Shown here piece after piece: positions 1-9,441 of a DNA stretch of 64,000 nt. How positions within the stretch are numbered: position 1 is the stretch's first letter; every line of letters begins with the position of its first letter. The stretch lies in the NCBI RefSeq assembly GCF_048213115.1, contig NZ_CP172404.1:2542001-2606000 (forward strand). The letters are read 5' to 3'. The translations under genes and the position numbers were made by a program. Under the pieces are notes generated by a model. It was not told where the DNA came from. It ran no database searches and saw nothing but the letters and a program-made list of their open reading frames with translations. This stretch comes from Niveibacterium terrae (GTDB taxonomy: Bacteria; Pseudomonadota; Gammaproteobacteria; Burkholderiales; Rhodocyclaceae).

Positions 1-1205
1 TTGTCGAGCTGGGCAACGGCGAGAGCTTTGTCTTCGACTGCGGCACAGGAGCCACGATCAACTTCGGCGCGCTGGCCGTGCCGATGTCGAAGGCGCGCCG
101 CGTCTTCCTGACCCACCTGCACGGCGACCACTTCAACGACCTGACCAACCTCTACTGCTTCGGCCCGCAGGAGGACGGCAAGTCCCCGCTCTACATCTGG
201 GGACCGTCGCGCTCGCATGTCTGCAACCCGGACACCGGCACCGACGACTATGACGACGGCACCTGCAATTTCGCGATGCATTTCCGCGAGATGTGCCGCT
301 GGCACACCGAGGCGCAGAGCTTCGTACCGACCCGCTACGACGATGCGGAAGGCGATGGCTACGATCTGTTCGCGACCGAACTGGACTGGCTCACGGGGGG
401 CGGCGGAAGCCTTCCGGCGACCTGGACCACGAACCCGACGATGGACAACAAGGCTCATCTGAGCACGACTCAATGGGTCGCCTACCAGGACGACGCAAAG
501 GGCGTAAAAATCACCTTCTTCCCGGCAGTCCATGACCGCAACGGATCGATCAGTTACCGGCTGGAGTGGAACGGTCTCTCAATGGTCTACAGCGGCGACA
601 CAAAGCCGAACCAGTTCATGATCGAGAACGCGAGCGGCGTCGATGTGCTGGTCCACGAACTCGTCGTCCCGCCGGAGACCTGGTCGAGCAAGCAAGGCGG
701 CAGCCCCGACCCGAATGGCGGAGGGGTCAAGCTCGCCCGCACGATCGAGGAAAACTCGCACACGCCCGAAAAGGCCTTCGGCTACATCATGAGCCAGCTC
801 AAGAAGGCTCCCCGGCTCGCCGTGGGAACCCACTTCCAGGCGGAGGACGACACTGCCGATGTGGCCCTGCAGAACATCCGGACCTGGTACGCGGGAGACG
901 TGGCCATCGTCACCGATCTGGTCGTGATCAACGTGAGCAGCACTGCGATCACGACGCGCCGGGCCGACGTGACCGGCTTCACCTGGAATCCGCCGGCCGC
1001 GGATCCAACCCGGACCATGATGGGCCATCTTCCCAAGTACTGGGACACGAACACCGCGAACATCTATGCGCCGTTCGCACCGCTGTCGCAGTTCGATTCG
1101 TCGCTGCTCGCCAAGGTGATCGACCCCTGCCTCTACGACAACACGCAATGGAACTGCGGCGTCACCTATGTTCCCAAGACCTACTCCTGCTGCAACAAGA
1201 CCTGA
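1..1205 (+). CDS. Metallo-beta-lactamase-fold hydrolase, N terminus outside window
   Basis: The reading frame is open from the first bases, so the true start lies upstream and 400 C-terminal residues are visible. The zinc-site signature HLHGDH is at visible residues 38-43. It is followed by a later His in FPAVHDRNGS, an Asp in YSGDT and a His in GTHFQAED, the full ligand set expected for the MBL fold. The YSGDT form resembles the RNase Z/arylsulfatase branch more than true beta-lactamases. The tail ends in a Cys-rich YSCCNKT, which would suit an exported protein, but no signal peptide can be checked here. Substrate unknown. A strong hairpin follows the stop codon. Confidence 0.85.
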   Translation, partial: VELGNGESFVFDCGTGATINFGALAVPMSKARRVFLTHLHGDHFNDLTNLYCFGPQEDGKSPLYIWGPSRSHVCNPDTGTDDYDDGTCNFAMHFREMCRWHTEAQSFVPTRYDDAEGDGYDLFATELDWLTGGGGSLPATWTTNPTMDNKAHLSTTQWVAYQDDAKGVKITFFPAVHDRNGSISYRLEWNGLSMVYSGDTKPNQFMIENASGVDVLVHELVVPPETWSSKQGGSPDPNGGGVKLARTIEENSHTPEKAFGYIMSQLKKAPRLAVGTHFQAEDDTADVALQNIRTWYAGDVAIVTDLVVINVSSTAITTRRADVTGFTWNPPAADPTRTMMGHLPKYWDTNTANIYAPFAPLSQFDSSLLAKVIDPCLYDNTQWNCGVTYVPKTYSCCNKT

Positions 1206-1215
1206 TCCGCGCTCT

Positions 1216-1253
1216 CCCGCATCGGCGCCTCCTCCGCGAGACGCCGATGCGGG
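1216..1253 (+). terminator. Hairpin after the MBL gene
   Basis: A perfect 12-bp inverted repeat (CCCGCATCGGCG / CGCCGATGCGGG) with a 14-nt loop starts 11 bp after the stop codon. There is no clear T tract, so it may be a weak terminator or an RNA-stabilising 3' hairpin. Confidence 0.5.
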
Positions 1254-1437
1254 TCAAGCCGGCCGGGCGGGGAGCGGCGATTGGCCGGTCCCCGGTCAGC
1301 CGGCTTTCGGCATCAGGGATGAACTGCTCCCCCCGGCGTGACAAAAGGCACGGCGGACCTGCATGCCCCCGGGCGAAAATGGGCGCCGGCCCACTGCCGG
1401 GCGTCAGCGCGCAGGATCTGCCTGCCACATCACTCGC

Positions 1438-2610
1438 ATGGGCATCACGATTCAAGCCGGGAGGGTTCGCTTCAAGGAGCGCCTGTTCGCCGCACCGACG
1501 CCACTGCCCGACGCCTTCTCGATCCACCTCGACCTGATCCGCTTCAGCGCGGCCCTCGCGGTCTTCGTCGCCCATTTGTCCTCATTTCCGATCACCCGAG
1601 GCAGCGTCTGGCCCGCCCTGGGCCAGTACGGAGACGCGGCCGTCACGCTGTTCTTCGTGCTGTCCGGCTATGTGATCTCCTATACGACCTCGTTCCGGGA
1701 GCGCGAAGCGAAGAGCTATGTGATCAGCCGGATCTCGCGGCTCTACTCGGTCGTGCTGATCGCGCTGCCACTGACTTTCCTGCTCGACAGCCTGGGCCTC
1801 GCGCTCAATCCGTCCTTCTATCAGAACCAGAAGATCCTCTGGAAACCGGAGAGCCTTGCCGGCTACCTGTCCTCGCTCTTCTTCGTGAACGAATACCAGG
1901 TCTTCGCTTTCGGCGGAATCTCGCCTGGTACCAACGGCCCCTACTGGTCGCTGAGCTTCGAGGCGAGCTATTACCTGATCGCCGGAATCCTGCTGTTCTG
2001 CCGCAAGCGTTTCGCGATCCCGGCTTCGCTGATCGTGCTCGCGCTGGCAGGGAGGACCATCGCCGCCCTGCTGCCGCTCTGGGCTCTGGGCTTCACGCTG
2101 CAGCGGCTGCGGATCCCCCCGCTCAGGCCGGGCCTCTGGCAGCTGGCTTTCTGGGCTTCGGCGCTGTTGGTCGTGTTTTCGCCGCGGATCGACGCCTTCA
2201 TTCCCCATCTGGGCGAACGCCTCTTCCTGCCCTGGGGACGGGGCGCTTTCAACCGTGACATCACCAGCGACTATTTCGTCGCGCTCAGCTTCGCCGCCCA
2301 CCTCGTCTCGGCGCGGGCGCTGCTCGCGGGCGGCTGCCGCCCTCTGGTGCGGCTCGAAACCCCGATCCGCTGGCTGGGTTCGCTGACTTTCCCGCTCTAC
2401 CTCTTCCACTACCCCGCGCTGTGCCTGTTCGCGGCGATCTGTCCCTGGAGCGAGTCCTCCCTCGCCCGCCTCGCCTTCCTTGCCGCACTGAGCGGGGCCC
2501 TGGTCATCGCGCTGGCTCCGGCCTGCGACGCGCTCAAGAACGCGATCAGGATGCATCTGCCTTCCGCCTCGCTGCGGATCCGCAGTTATCTCGCCCGCGC
2601 GGCCCGCTGA
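1438..2610 (+). CDS. Acyltransferase family 3 (OafA/YrhL-like) membrane protein
   Basis: 390 residues from the ATG at 1438. An in-frame ATG 75 bp upstream adds only low-complexity residues, so the inner start is preferred. The protein opens with the family signature HLDLIRFSAALAVFVAHL, then LFFVLSGYVIS and later PYWSLSFEASYYL, with about ten hydrophobic segments throughout. Family members transfer acetyl or other acyl groups across the inner membrane onto surface polysaccharide, lipid or antibiotic sugars. Nothing nearby identifies the acceptor. The next gene encodes a PEP-CTERM exported protein, and such proteins often occur in exopolysaccharide-rich bacteria, so an envelope glycan is a reasonable guess only. 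Confidence 0.88.
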   Translation: MGITIQAGRVRFKERLFAAPTPLPDAFSIHLDLIRFSAALAVFVAHLSSFPITRGSVWPALGQYGDAAVTLFFVLSGYVISYTTSFREREAKSYVISRISRLYSVVLIALPLTFLLDSLGLALNPSFYQNQKILWKPESLAGYLSSLFFVNEYQVFAFGGISPGTNGPYWSLSFEASYYLIAGILLFCRKRFAIPASLIVLALAGRTIAALLPLWALGFTLQRLRIPPLRPGLWQLAFWASALLVVFSPRIDAFIPHLGERLFLPWGRGAFNRDITSDYFVALSFAAHLVSARALLAGGCRPLVRLETPIRWLGSLTFPLYLFHYPALCLFAAICPWSESSLARLAFLAALSGALVIALAPACDALKNAIRMHLPSASLRIRSYLARAAR

Positions 2611-2758
2611 ACGGTCAGACCGGCTGTCGATTTTCTTTGCACATTCCTCGGCATCGATTCAGGAATCCTCGCCAGACGACTGATTCATAAGCAAATAATT
2701 TCTCGCACGAATCCTGCTTCAGCCTCCTCGCCAATCCATAGGCATAAAGGAGACAACA

Positions 2759-3736
2759 ATGCAGATGAACAGACTCGCGCTCGCCACCGCCTGCGCGCTG
2801 ACCGCGCTGACCGCCCAGGCCGGTCCCTATGTCCCGGTTCCCGATCCGATCTATGGCCCGCCGACGCTGGACTGGCCGGCGGGGCCGCGCCAGCATCCGG
2901 GCAAGGAATACACCGATGAGTCCGACCGCAACGCCGACGGCAGCCTGAACCCGATGCAGAGCATCATGTGGGATGGGCAGGGAGGCGTTGCGAATTCGTT
3001 CAATTACTCGGGCGTCTATGTCGACCCGACAGGGGCGCGGCAAACGCTCAGCGGCCTGCAGGTCGATGGTCAGGCCCATCCGCTCGATCACATGTTCAAC
3101 GAAGTGATCCGCAACCAGACCGCGCTGCTCTACTCGCTGCGCGACAACGCGGCCTACGGCCAGGGGCATGACGCGATGAACCCGCTCGTGCCCGCCGCCG
3201 TCGCCGCGCCGGTCTACACCGAGAGGGCGCTGGGCGGCAGCCGGGTCTGGGCGACCCAGGCCGAAGTCAGCCAGCACGGCGTGCAGAACCTCGACAGCCT
3301 GGAGGTCTTCGGCCCCGAGGGGGCGGATGACGCCTATCTGTTCTCGCTCAAAGACGACGCCTTCGGCTGCGCGGTCTGGGACAGCGCGAGCAAGACCTGC
3401 CGCTTCACGCAGGCCTTCATCGGCGGCCTGGTCAACGGCTTGCTGAAGACCGACATCGCGCTGGAGAAATTCGACGTCGACGGGATGATGGTCAACGGCG
3501 ACGACATCATGTTCAGCCTCTGGCCCATCCTCGGCACAGCGATCCAGGGCGACGGCGTCTATGTGTTCAGCGGCGGCAATTTCGACAACCTGAACCACGG
3601 CGGTCACTGGTGGAAGGAAGGCTGGCTGGGCGTCAACGTCGATGCGCTGGAAGCCGCGGTCCCCGAACCCGCCTCGCTCGCGCTGCTCGGCATCGGCCTC
3701 TCGGCGCTCGCGATCCGCCGGCGCAGGAAGGCCTGA
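2759..3736 (+). CDS. PEP-CTERM sorting domain protein
   Basis: 325 residues with a good ribosome site (AAGGAG, 6 nt before ATG). Residues 1-21 form a short signal peptide ending near TAQAG. The C terminus has the full PEP-CTERM tripartite signal: VPEPASLALL, a hydrophobic segment, then RRRRK at the end. Such proteins are exported by Sec and then processed at the membrane by an exosortase. The central domain has no motif I recognise. It contains many Asp, Gly and Tyr residues, as in other secreted PEP-CTERM proteins. No exosortase or EPS cluster lies in this window, so the processing enzyme must be encoded elsewhere. Function unknown. Confidence 0.9.
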   Translation: MQMNRLALATACALTALTAQAGPYVPVPDPIYGPPTLDWPAGPRQHPGKEYTDESDRNADGSLNPMQSIMWDGQGGVANSFNYSGVYVDPTGARQTLSGLQVDGQAHPLDHMFNEVIRNQTALLYSLRDNAAYGQGHDAMNPLVPAAVAAPVYTERALGGSRVWATQAEVSQHGVQNLDSLEVFGPEGADDAYLFSLKDDAFGCAVWDSASKTCRFTQAFIGGLVNGLLKTDIALEKFDVDGMMVNGDDIMFSLWPILGTAIQGDGVYVFSGGNFDNLNHGGHWWKEGWLGVNVDALEAAVPEPASLALLGIGLSALAIRRRRKA

Positions 3737-3759
3737 ACCGGAAATTCACCGAAGCCCTC

Positions 3760-3785
3760 CCCCGCGCAGCCCCGGCTGCGCGGGG
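3760..3785 (+). terminator. Hairpin after the PEP-CTERM gene
   Basis: A perfect 11-bp stem (CCCCGCGCAGC / GCTGCGCGGGG) with a CCCG loop starts 23 bp after the stop. No T run follows, so termination efficiency is uncertain. Confidence 0.55.
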
Positions 3786-4055
3786 CTGCCCTGCGTCCGG
3801 TCGGAGCTCGACAGAGTCTCGGCATCAAAACCAAACGGGCAGAGCCTCCGCCTGATCCGGGTCAAAATGAACGAATGCAAGACCTGGCCCCCAAGGCGCG
3901 AACTTTTTTCAAGCAGGGCTGGCGACATATGAGCATCACCCACGCCATTCGCTGTAGTTTCGATGGCAAGGGCTTCCAGGGTTTGGGCATGCGTTTAGTC
4001 TTTTCTTGGCCAATCTAGTACATTGTGCATCATTGGCAGACGGAGAGGCTATCAA
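3786..4055. other. Non-coding junction before the helicase islet
   Basis: No credible gene is present. Base composition shifts here from GC-rich to more mixed, with runs such as CTTTTTTC and TAGTCTTTTCTTGG just before the helicase. The shift marks the left side of the low-GC islet. No copy of the tRNA-Phe 3' end and no insertion sequence terminus was recognised. Confidence 0.5.
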
Positions 4056-6815
4056 GTGGATCGATCTCTATACACCCTTGCACAACTGGCAGCCATCGAC
4101 CACCTTGAAGGCAACCTGCAGCTCATTGCCTGTGCTGGCTCTGGCAAGACCGAGGTAGTTGCGCAGCGGGTAGTGAGTCTGCTGAAACCAGAGAAGGATG
4201 GTGGTGCCGGCTGCAATCCTGAAAACATCATCGCTTTTACGTTTACCGATAAAGCGGCCGCTGAGCTCAAGGAGCGCATCCACCTGCGCTGCGCCGAAGC
4301 ATTTGGCAGCGTTACAGGGCTGGCCGAGATGTACGTCGGGACAATCCATGGCTTCTGTCTCGAATTGCTGAAATCCGAGGTGCCTTCGTACATGAAGTAC
4401 GAAGTGCTCAATGAGGTGCAGCAGATACTGTTCGTAGATCGCCACTCTCGCACCTCCGGGCTGACGCAAAGCACAACGCTCACCGGCGTCCAGCTCAAGC
4501 GATACACTGACACGCGGCACTATGTGTCCGCGCTCTCCATCCTGCGCGAGGACAAAGCTATAGAACCCTCCGGGCTGCAGGGCAACACGGTGGTGGCTGG
4601 GCTCGAGAGCTACGAGCAGCTACTGCACAGCAAAGGTTATCTCGACTACTCGAGCATCCTCAGCGAGGCAGTCAACGAGCTGGATAGTAACGGCGGCTTG
4701 CGGCAGCGGTTGGAGGATCGCCTGCGGCACGTGATCGTTGACGAATACCAGGACGTCAATCCGATCCAGGAGGCAGTAGTCAGCGCGCTACGCTCCCTCG
4801 GTGCGGACATCTGCGTGGTGGGGGATGATGACCAGACGATCTATCAATGGCGCGGCAGCGACGTACGCAACATCCTCAGCTTCGAGGGGCGCTACCCAGA
4901 TGTAACCCAGGTCAAACTGGAAGAAAACTTCCGATCGAGCGAGGGCGTTGTGGCGGTTGCGCGCGATTTCATCGGACAGCTCTTGCGGCGCCTGCCGAAG
5001 GAGATGAAAACCACGGCAGCACAGGACTACGAGGCGGGCGACATCGTTGCGCTCGGCTTCGATTCACCGGAAGCTGAAGCTCGATACATCGCCGAGACCT
5101 GCAAGACGCTGCGGGGCCTAGCCATCTGTGAGGATGAAGGGAAGCGCGGCATTTCATGGTCGGATATGGCCATCTTGCTGCGCTCTGTGCGACGTGATGG
5201 CGCCGTCATCATGACTGCGTTGGAGGCCGCCGGCGTGCCTTACGTCATTGCCGGAATGGACAACCTCTTCGCACGTCCGGAGGCGGAGGCTGCGCGCCAG
5301 CTGTTTTACTTCCTTGCTGGCGAGATCGACGAGAAAGCACTGGGGCCATACTGGGAGACGGCTGACCTTGGTATCGAGAAGAAGGAGCTTGATTCGGCGA
5401 TCCAATCCGCCGTGCAAGCCAGGCGGGATATGCAGAACGCGCAGATCGGACAGTTCAAGGTCTACAATCTGCAGCGCCAGTACATGGCCTTCCTCGAAAA
5501 CGTCGGCCTTCGGGAGGAGAAGGTGCCTGGCGGCCGGGGCGAGGTGGTGTTCTACAACCTGGGAAAATTTAGCCAGGCGATCTCGGACTTCGAGAGTATC
5601 CATTTCCACTCCAGTCCCGTAGAGAAATACCAGAGCTTCGCAGGTTTCTTGCGCTACCACGCCGAGAATGCTTACCCCGAGGGCTGGCAGGACAATGCTT
5701 TCGTCAACCCGGATGCTGTACGCATCATGACGGTACACCAGGCCAAGGGGCTGCAATGGCCGGCCGTATTCATCCCTCAGCTGGTACGGAACCGATTCCC
5801 GGCCAAAGGTGGCGGCGGTAGGACTGCCTGGCACCTGCTGCCAGACACCGCATTCGACAACGTGACGCGCTACAAAGGGGGCATCGAGGACGAGCGGCGT
5901 CTGTTTTACGTCGCACTGACTCGCGCACAAAAATTTCTGCACATGAGTTGGGCTCCGCACGATGGAAACCGTACGGCGCAGCGGCCGTCCGACTTCTTCA
6001 ATGAGGTGTTGGCCTCAAAGTTCGTCAAGCGCCGTTGGCAGGACTATGCTGACCGCGAGCGACTCGTGCCTCGGCCGAAAGCCTCCGTCGCCAACGTCAC
6101 CTTGTCGTTCTCTGACCTCAAATACTTTTTCGCCTGTCCCTACCAGTTCAAGCTGCGCATCCTCTACGGGTTCAACGCGCCGCTGGATGAAGCGCTTGGC
6201 TTCGGCAAGTCGCTACACGATGCTTTGGCCGAGGTACATGCGCGTGTGCTGCAGGGTGAGAGCATTATGGCGGAGGAGGCACAAGCTCTCGTCGCTCGGC
6301 ATCTGCGGGCGCCCTATGCATATCCGGCCCTGCGCGAACAGCTCGAGAGGGCGGCCGAGCGGATCATCGAAGCCTATATCGAGAAGAACTCGGCCGAGTT
6401 CAAGAACCTCGAATTTTCCGAGAAGGCAATCGAGATCGCGCTCGGCGACGGCGTGTCTGTCGCGGGTCGCATCGACCTTGTGCGTCGAATCGACAATGAC
6501 GAGGTAACGATCGTAGACCTCAAGTCGAACGATCGTGCCCAAGCCGAAGCGGTGACGGAAACCCAGCTGCACATTTACGCACTCGGTTATCAGGAACTCA
6601 CGGGGCGGCCGGCCGACTACGTCGAGATTTACGAACTTGACGAACAGAAGAAGAAACGGCGATCAGTGGATGATGACTTCATCGACGACGTGAAACGTGA
6701 AGTGCGGGCGGCAGCAACGGCACTGCGCAGCAATGCCATGCCACCCAGCGCTCACAAGAAAATCTGCGACCAATGCGACTACTGCAATCTGTGTTCGGCT
6801 GCCATCTTGAAATAG
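4056..6815 (+). CDS. UvrD/Rep-family helicase fused to PD-(D/E)XK nuclease with C-terminal Cys cluster
   Basis: 919 residues from the GTG at 4056, which is preceded by GGAGAGG at a suitable distance. A TTG start 33 bp upstream is also open but lacks a ribosome site. Walker A (ACAGSGKT) is at residues 25-32. The superfamily 1 Walker B/motif III segment VVGDDDQTIYQWRGSD is near residue 255, and the late motif VHQAKGLQWPAVFIP is near 565. The last 220 residues match the RecB/AddB-type nuclease layout, with GRIDLVRR and VDLKSND before a cluster ICDQCDYCNLC that probably binds iron-sulfur. The enzyme likely unwinds and cuts DNA ends. It stands alone, without AddB or RecC partners, in a lower-GC islet. 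A repair or defence role is possible but unproven. Confidence 0.88.
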   Translation: MDRSLYTLAQLAAIDHLEGNLQLIACAGSGKTEVVAQRVVSLLKPEKDGGAGCNPENIIAFTFTDKAAAELKERIHLRCAEAFGSVTGLAEMYVGTIHGFCLELLKSEVPSYMKYEVLNEVQQILFVDRHSRTSGLTQSTTLTGVQLKRYTDTRHYVSALSILREDKAIEPSGLQGNTVVAGLESYEQLLHSKGYLDYSSILSEAVNELDSNGGLRQRLEDRLRHVIVDEYQDVNPIQEAVVSALRSLGADICVVGDDDQTIYQWRGSDVRNILSFEGRYPDVTQVKLEENFRSSEGVVAVARDFIGQLLRRLPKEMKTTAAQDYEAGDIVALGFDSPEAEARYIAETCKTLRGLAICEDEGKRGISWSDMAILLRSVRRDGAVIMTALEAAGVPYVIAGMDNLFARPEAEAARQLFYFLAGEIDEKALGPYWETADLGIEKKELDSAIQSAVQARRDMQNAQIGQFKVYNLQRQYMAFLENVGLREEKVPGGRGEVVFYNLGKFSQAISDFESIHFHSSPVEKYQSFAGFLRYHAENAYPEGWQDNAFVNPDAVRIMTVHQAKGLQWPAVFIPQLVRNRFPAKGGGGRTAWHLLPDTAFDNVTRYKGGIEDERRLFYVALTRAQKFLHMSWAPHDGNRTAQRPSDFFNEVLASKFVKRRWQDYADRERLVPRPKASVANVTLSFSDLKYFFACPYQFKLRILYGFNAPLDEALGFGKSLHDALAEVHARVLQGESIMAEEAQALVARHLRAPYAYPALREQLERAAERIIEAYIEKNSAEFKNLEFSEKAIEIALGDGVSVAGRIDLVRRIDNDEVTIVDLKSNDRAQAEAVTETQLHIYALGYQELTGRPADYVEIYELDEQKKKRRSVDDDFIDDVKREVRAAATALRSNAMPPSAHKKICDQCDYCNLCSAAILK

Positions 6816-7218
6816 CGAGGGGGCACCATCCGGAGCCGTTCACTCTGACAAACAACTGTAGGAACACCGCGCCGATTCATGTGGCTGCGTACAAGTACTA
6901 CAAGAGGCAATCAGCCCTCCTAATATAGGAGGTACCGGATCAACTACCTCATCGGCAACAGAAGTGCGCCGATGCCGCACGCCACCAATCCTGTGCCATA
7001 TGACCAGGGACGGCGAGCGTTTCGGGATCAGTTCGTCCCCACCTGAGTGGAGTGGGTGCGGGCGCTAGCGGCAGCCATGCTACGCGTTGCGGCCACTCAG
7101 TTAGCGCACCCCCAATGTCGGCATAGGCCAATCAGCCGCCATTTTGAGCAGCACCGCAGACCGCCCACGCTCCCCTCGCGAGATCACTCAAAATTATGCG
7201 CCTCCCGCGAGCACTTCG
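6816..7218. other. Gene-free stretch downstream of the helicase
   Basis: About 400 bp with no convincing reading frame. It contains a small hairpin at 6916-6932 (CCTCCTA-ATA-TAGGAGG). Its sequence looks like the debris between islet genes rather than a normal short intergenic gap for this chromosome. Confidence 0.5.
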
Positions 7219-7584
7219 TTACCCATCTGCAAATCGTCTGCGTGTGGCAGATCGCGCAAGCTGACTGATTCGCGAGGGGCGCGTTCCAAGTGACGGGGGG
7301 GCGCGTTCCAAGTGACGGGGGTAAGCATCCAGCCCCCCCTTCCAAATCACCCTACCCGTCTCATCGACGATCCCCCGCAAGCCAACACCCACGACTTCGC
7401 TCTGCCCGTGCATCACGTGGCTGTCGGCGTGAGGGTTGCGATGGAAGATCCGGCTTGCGCCCATGCGCAGCGCGAGCTCATCGAGCCTAGGGTTGCCGTG
7501 CGGGTTCGGGCTTGGGGCTTCGTGCATCACAAGAACATTGCAATGCGGTTGGGCAAGGCCTTTCCACACATCCGGAAAGATCAC
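7219..7584 (-). pseudogene. Metallophosphoesterase C-terminal fragment
   Basis: The minus-strand frame carries VLVMHEAPSPNPHGNPRLDE followed by MGASRIFH and GVGLRGIVDETGRVI. This matches the C-terminal half of a family of calcineurin-like phosphoesterases. In intact members the segment after IFH carries a GHxH metal motif, but here it reads HRNPHADSH, so the ligands are scrambled. The N-terminal metal-binding half is absent, and the 3' part runs into a short direct repeat. I read it as a decayed fragment. It lies between the helicase and tRNA-Phe, which supports an old horizontally acquired segment. Confidence 0.6.
7276..7321. repeat. 22-bp direct repeat, two copies
   Basis: The unit GGGGCGCGTTCCAAGTGACG occurs twice in tandem with a 22-bp period inside the 3' part of the phosphoesterase remnant. 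It is probably a slippage duplication in decaying DNA. Confidence 0.75.
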
Positions 7585-7762
7585 CGATAAAAGGGGAGGT
7601 TTGCGAAGCGAGAAGCCAAAAGAAACGCTTCCGAACCGGAACCGGTCAGGTCAGGGGTCGAGCGCACCGCAGAGCAGCGCGGCTTTGGCGCCGACACGGG
7701 GATCAGAGCATCGCAGGGGAAGCGAAAATCCGGAGATTGAGCGACTTTGATGCTAGCCCGCC

Positions 7763-7799
7763 CCCAAAACGAAAAGGGGATGCATTTCTGCATCCCCTT
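7763..7799 (-). terminator. Terminator of tRNA-Phe
   Basis: Read on the minus strand, a perfect 11-bp stem (AAGGGGATGCA / TGCATCCCCTT, GAAA loop) is followed by TTCGTTTT. It starts 9 bp beyond the tRNA 3' end, so it is a typical rho-independent terminator. Confidence 0.85.
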
Positions 7800-7807
7800 G
7801 ATATTCG

Positions 7808-7883
7808 TGGTGGCCAGTCGCGGAATCGAACCACGGACACGCGGATTTTCAATCCGCTGCTCTACCAACTGAGCTAACTGGCC
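7808..7883 (-). tRNA. tRNA-Phe (anticodon GAA)
   Basis: 76 nt including an encoded CCA. The acceptor stem GGCCAGT pairs with ACTGGCC. The D arm reads GCTCAGTTGGTAGAGC. The anticodon stem GCGGA/TCCGC closes the loop TTGAAAA, giving anticodon GAA. The T arm CGTGG-TTCGATT-CCGCG is intact. Its 3' end faces the low-GC islet on its left, the usual orientation for integration at a tRNA gene, but no second copy of the tRNA end was found by eye. Confidence 0.97.
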
Positions 7884-7959
7884 CCGAGAGAAAGTAATTA
7901 TATAGACTTTTCCGCCGTTGTCAAAGCCTTCATGCTTTCTTGCAGAAAAAAGTCCGGAA

Positions 7960-9441
7960 TCAGGCGCGCGCCGGGTCCGCGGCGGCGCGCGCGAACGCGA
8001 TCCGGAAGCAGGCGCCGGGGTGCTCGGGCGTCGAGTCGATGCGGATCGTCGCGCCGTGCAGCTCGGCGATCTCACGAACGATCGCGAGCCCGAGACCGCT
8101 GCCCTCCTCGCCGGTGCCGAGCACCCGGTGGAAGCGCATGAAGATCCTCTGCTGCTCGGCGACCGGAATGCCTATGCCCTGATCGCGGACGCCCAGCACG
8201 ACAAGATCGGGCCGCGCCGCGTCACGCTCGGTGAAGACGGTGACCTGTCCGTCGCGCCGGCTGTACTTGATCGCATTGTCGATCAGGTTGGCGAGCAGCT
8301 CGCGCAGCAGCACCGGGTTGCCTTCGATGAGCGGGTGATCGTCGATCTCGGCGCCCAGATCGATGCCCTTGCCCATCGCGCGCGGTACGAAGTCGGCCGC
8401 CACGTCCAGCGCGAGCCGGCCCAGATCGACGGTCTCGAAAGCGGAGGTTTGCGGCGAGCAGGCTTCCGCTCTGGCCAGCGCGAGCAGCTGGTTGATCAGG
8501 TGGGCCGCGCGCTCCGTGCCGGCATGGATGCGCTGCAGCGAGCCGCGCAGCACTTCCGGATCGCGCTCTTCGAGCGCGAGCTCGGCCTGCATCTTGAGCC
8601 CGGCCAAGGGCGTCCTCATCTGATGGGCCGCGTCGGCCACGAAGCGCTGCTGGGCCTGAAGGTTCTCTTCGAGGCGAGCGATCATGTCGTTGAAGGCCGA
8701 GATCAGCGGCTGGACTTCCTCGGGCGCGCCGTTCTCGGCGATCGGCGACATGTCGGCCGGGCGACGGCGACGGATCATCGCCTGCAGCCGGTTCAGCGGC
8801 GCGATGCCGCGCGTGAGGCCGACCCAGACCAGCACGATCGTGGCCGGGATCACCAGGAACTGGGGCAGCAGCACGCCGGCGATGATCTGCGAGGCCAGCG
8901 CTTCACGCTTGTTGCGGGTCTCGCCGACCTGAACCATGACCAGGGTCGGGGTGGGCCGGGTCGGGAGCTCGACCATCCGGCTCGCGATCCGGATGTCCTC
9001 GCCATTGATCTCGTCATCGTCGAACTGGACCGCCGCCGACAGATCGTCGCGCGACAGCACGCCGGGGCTGGGCAGGTCGGCGTCACCGGCGAGCAACTGG
9101 CCGCGCGGACCGCTGACCCGGAAATACAGCGCATCCTCCTCGTCGCCGTGCAGCAGCGTGCGCGCGGCGGCCGGGAAGTTCGCGATCAGCCTGCCGCGCG
9201 GGCTGACCTTGACGAGGCGGGCGATCGCGCGGACCTCCTCGGCCATCGCCTGGTCATAGGGCTGGTTGGCAATGCCCTGCGCGACATGGTGGGTCGCGAC
9301 GATCGAGATCGGCCAGACGAAGAGCAGTGGCGCGAGCATCCAGTCGAGGATCTCGCCGAACAGCGAGATCGGGGTGCGGCGGGAGGAAGACGCGGAGAGA
9401 GGCGCCCGCCCGCCCTGGCGACGCCAGCTAAACAGGCGCAT
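7960..9441 (-). CDS. Sensor histidine kinase, TctE-like
   Basis: 493 residues from the ATG at 9441. The start lies inside the 3' end of the response regulator gene (14-bp overlap), so the two are translated together. A first membrane helix lies around residues 28-50, then a periplasmic domain with VSPRGRLIANFP like the 2CSK_N domain of TctE kinases. A second helix lies near residues 175-195. The phosphoacceptor is His273 in AAHQMRTPL. The ATPase domain shows the N box LLANLIDNAIKYS, the G1 box DQGIGIP and the G2 box GSGLGLAI. TctE relatives usually sense carboxylates and control tripartite tricarboxylate transport, but no tctCBA genes are adjacent, so the signal is open. Confidence 0.92.
   Translation of the reverse strand: MRLFSWRRQGGRAPLSASSSRRTPISLFGEILDWMLAPLLFVWPISIVATHHVAQGIANQPYDQAMAEEVRAIARLVKVSPRGRLIANFPAAARTLLHGDEEDALYFRVSGPRGQLLAGDADLPSPGVLSRDDLSAAVQFDDDEINGEDIRIASRMVELPTRPTPTLVMVQVGETRNKREALASQIIAGVLLPQFLVIPATIVLVWVGLTRGIAPLNRLQAMIRRRRPADMSPIAENGAPEEVQPLISAFNDMIARLEENLQAQQRFVADAAHQMRTPLAGLKMQAELALEERDPEVLRGSLQRIHAGTERAAHLINQLLALARAEACSPQTSAFETVDLGRLALDVAADFVPRAMGKGIDLGAEIDDHPLIEGNPVLLRELLANLIDNAIKYSRRDGQVTVFTERDAARPDLVVLGVRDQGIGIPVAEQQRIFMRFHRVLGTGEEGSGLGLAIVREIAELHGATIRIDSTPEHPGACFRIAFARAAADPARA

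Noticed and set aside
7276..7321. Insertion sequence end
   Set aside because: The 22-bp repeat is a simple tandem copy with no transposase gene or inverted partner.
3737..7883. Direct repeat of the tRNA-Phe end as an attachment site
   Set aside because: I looked for the last 20 bases of the tRNA gene near 3.7-4.1 kb and found none. No integrase gene is present either.
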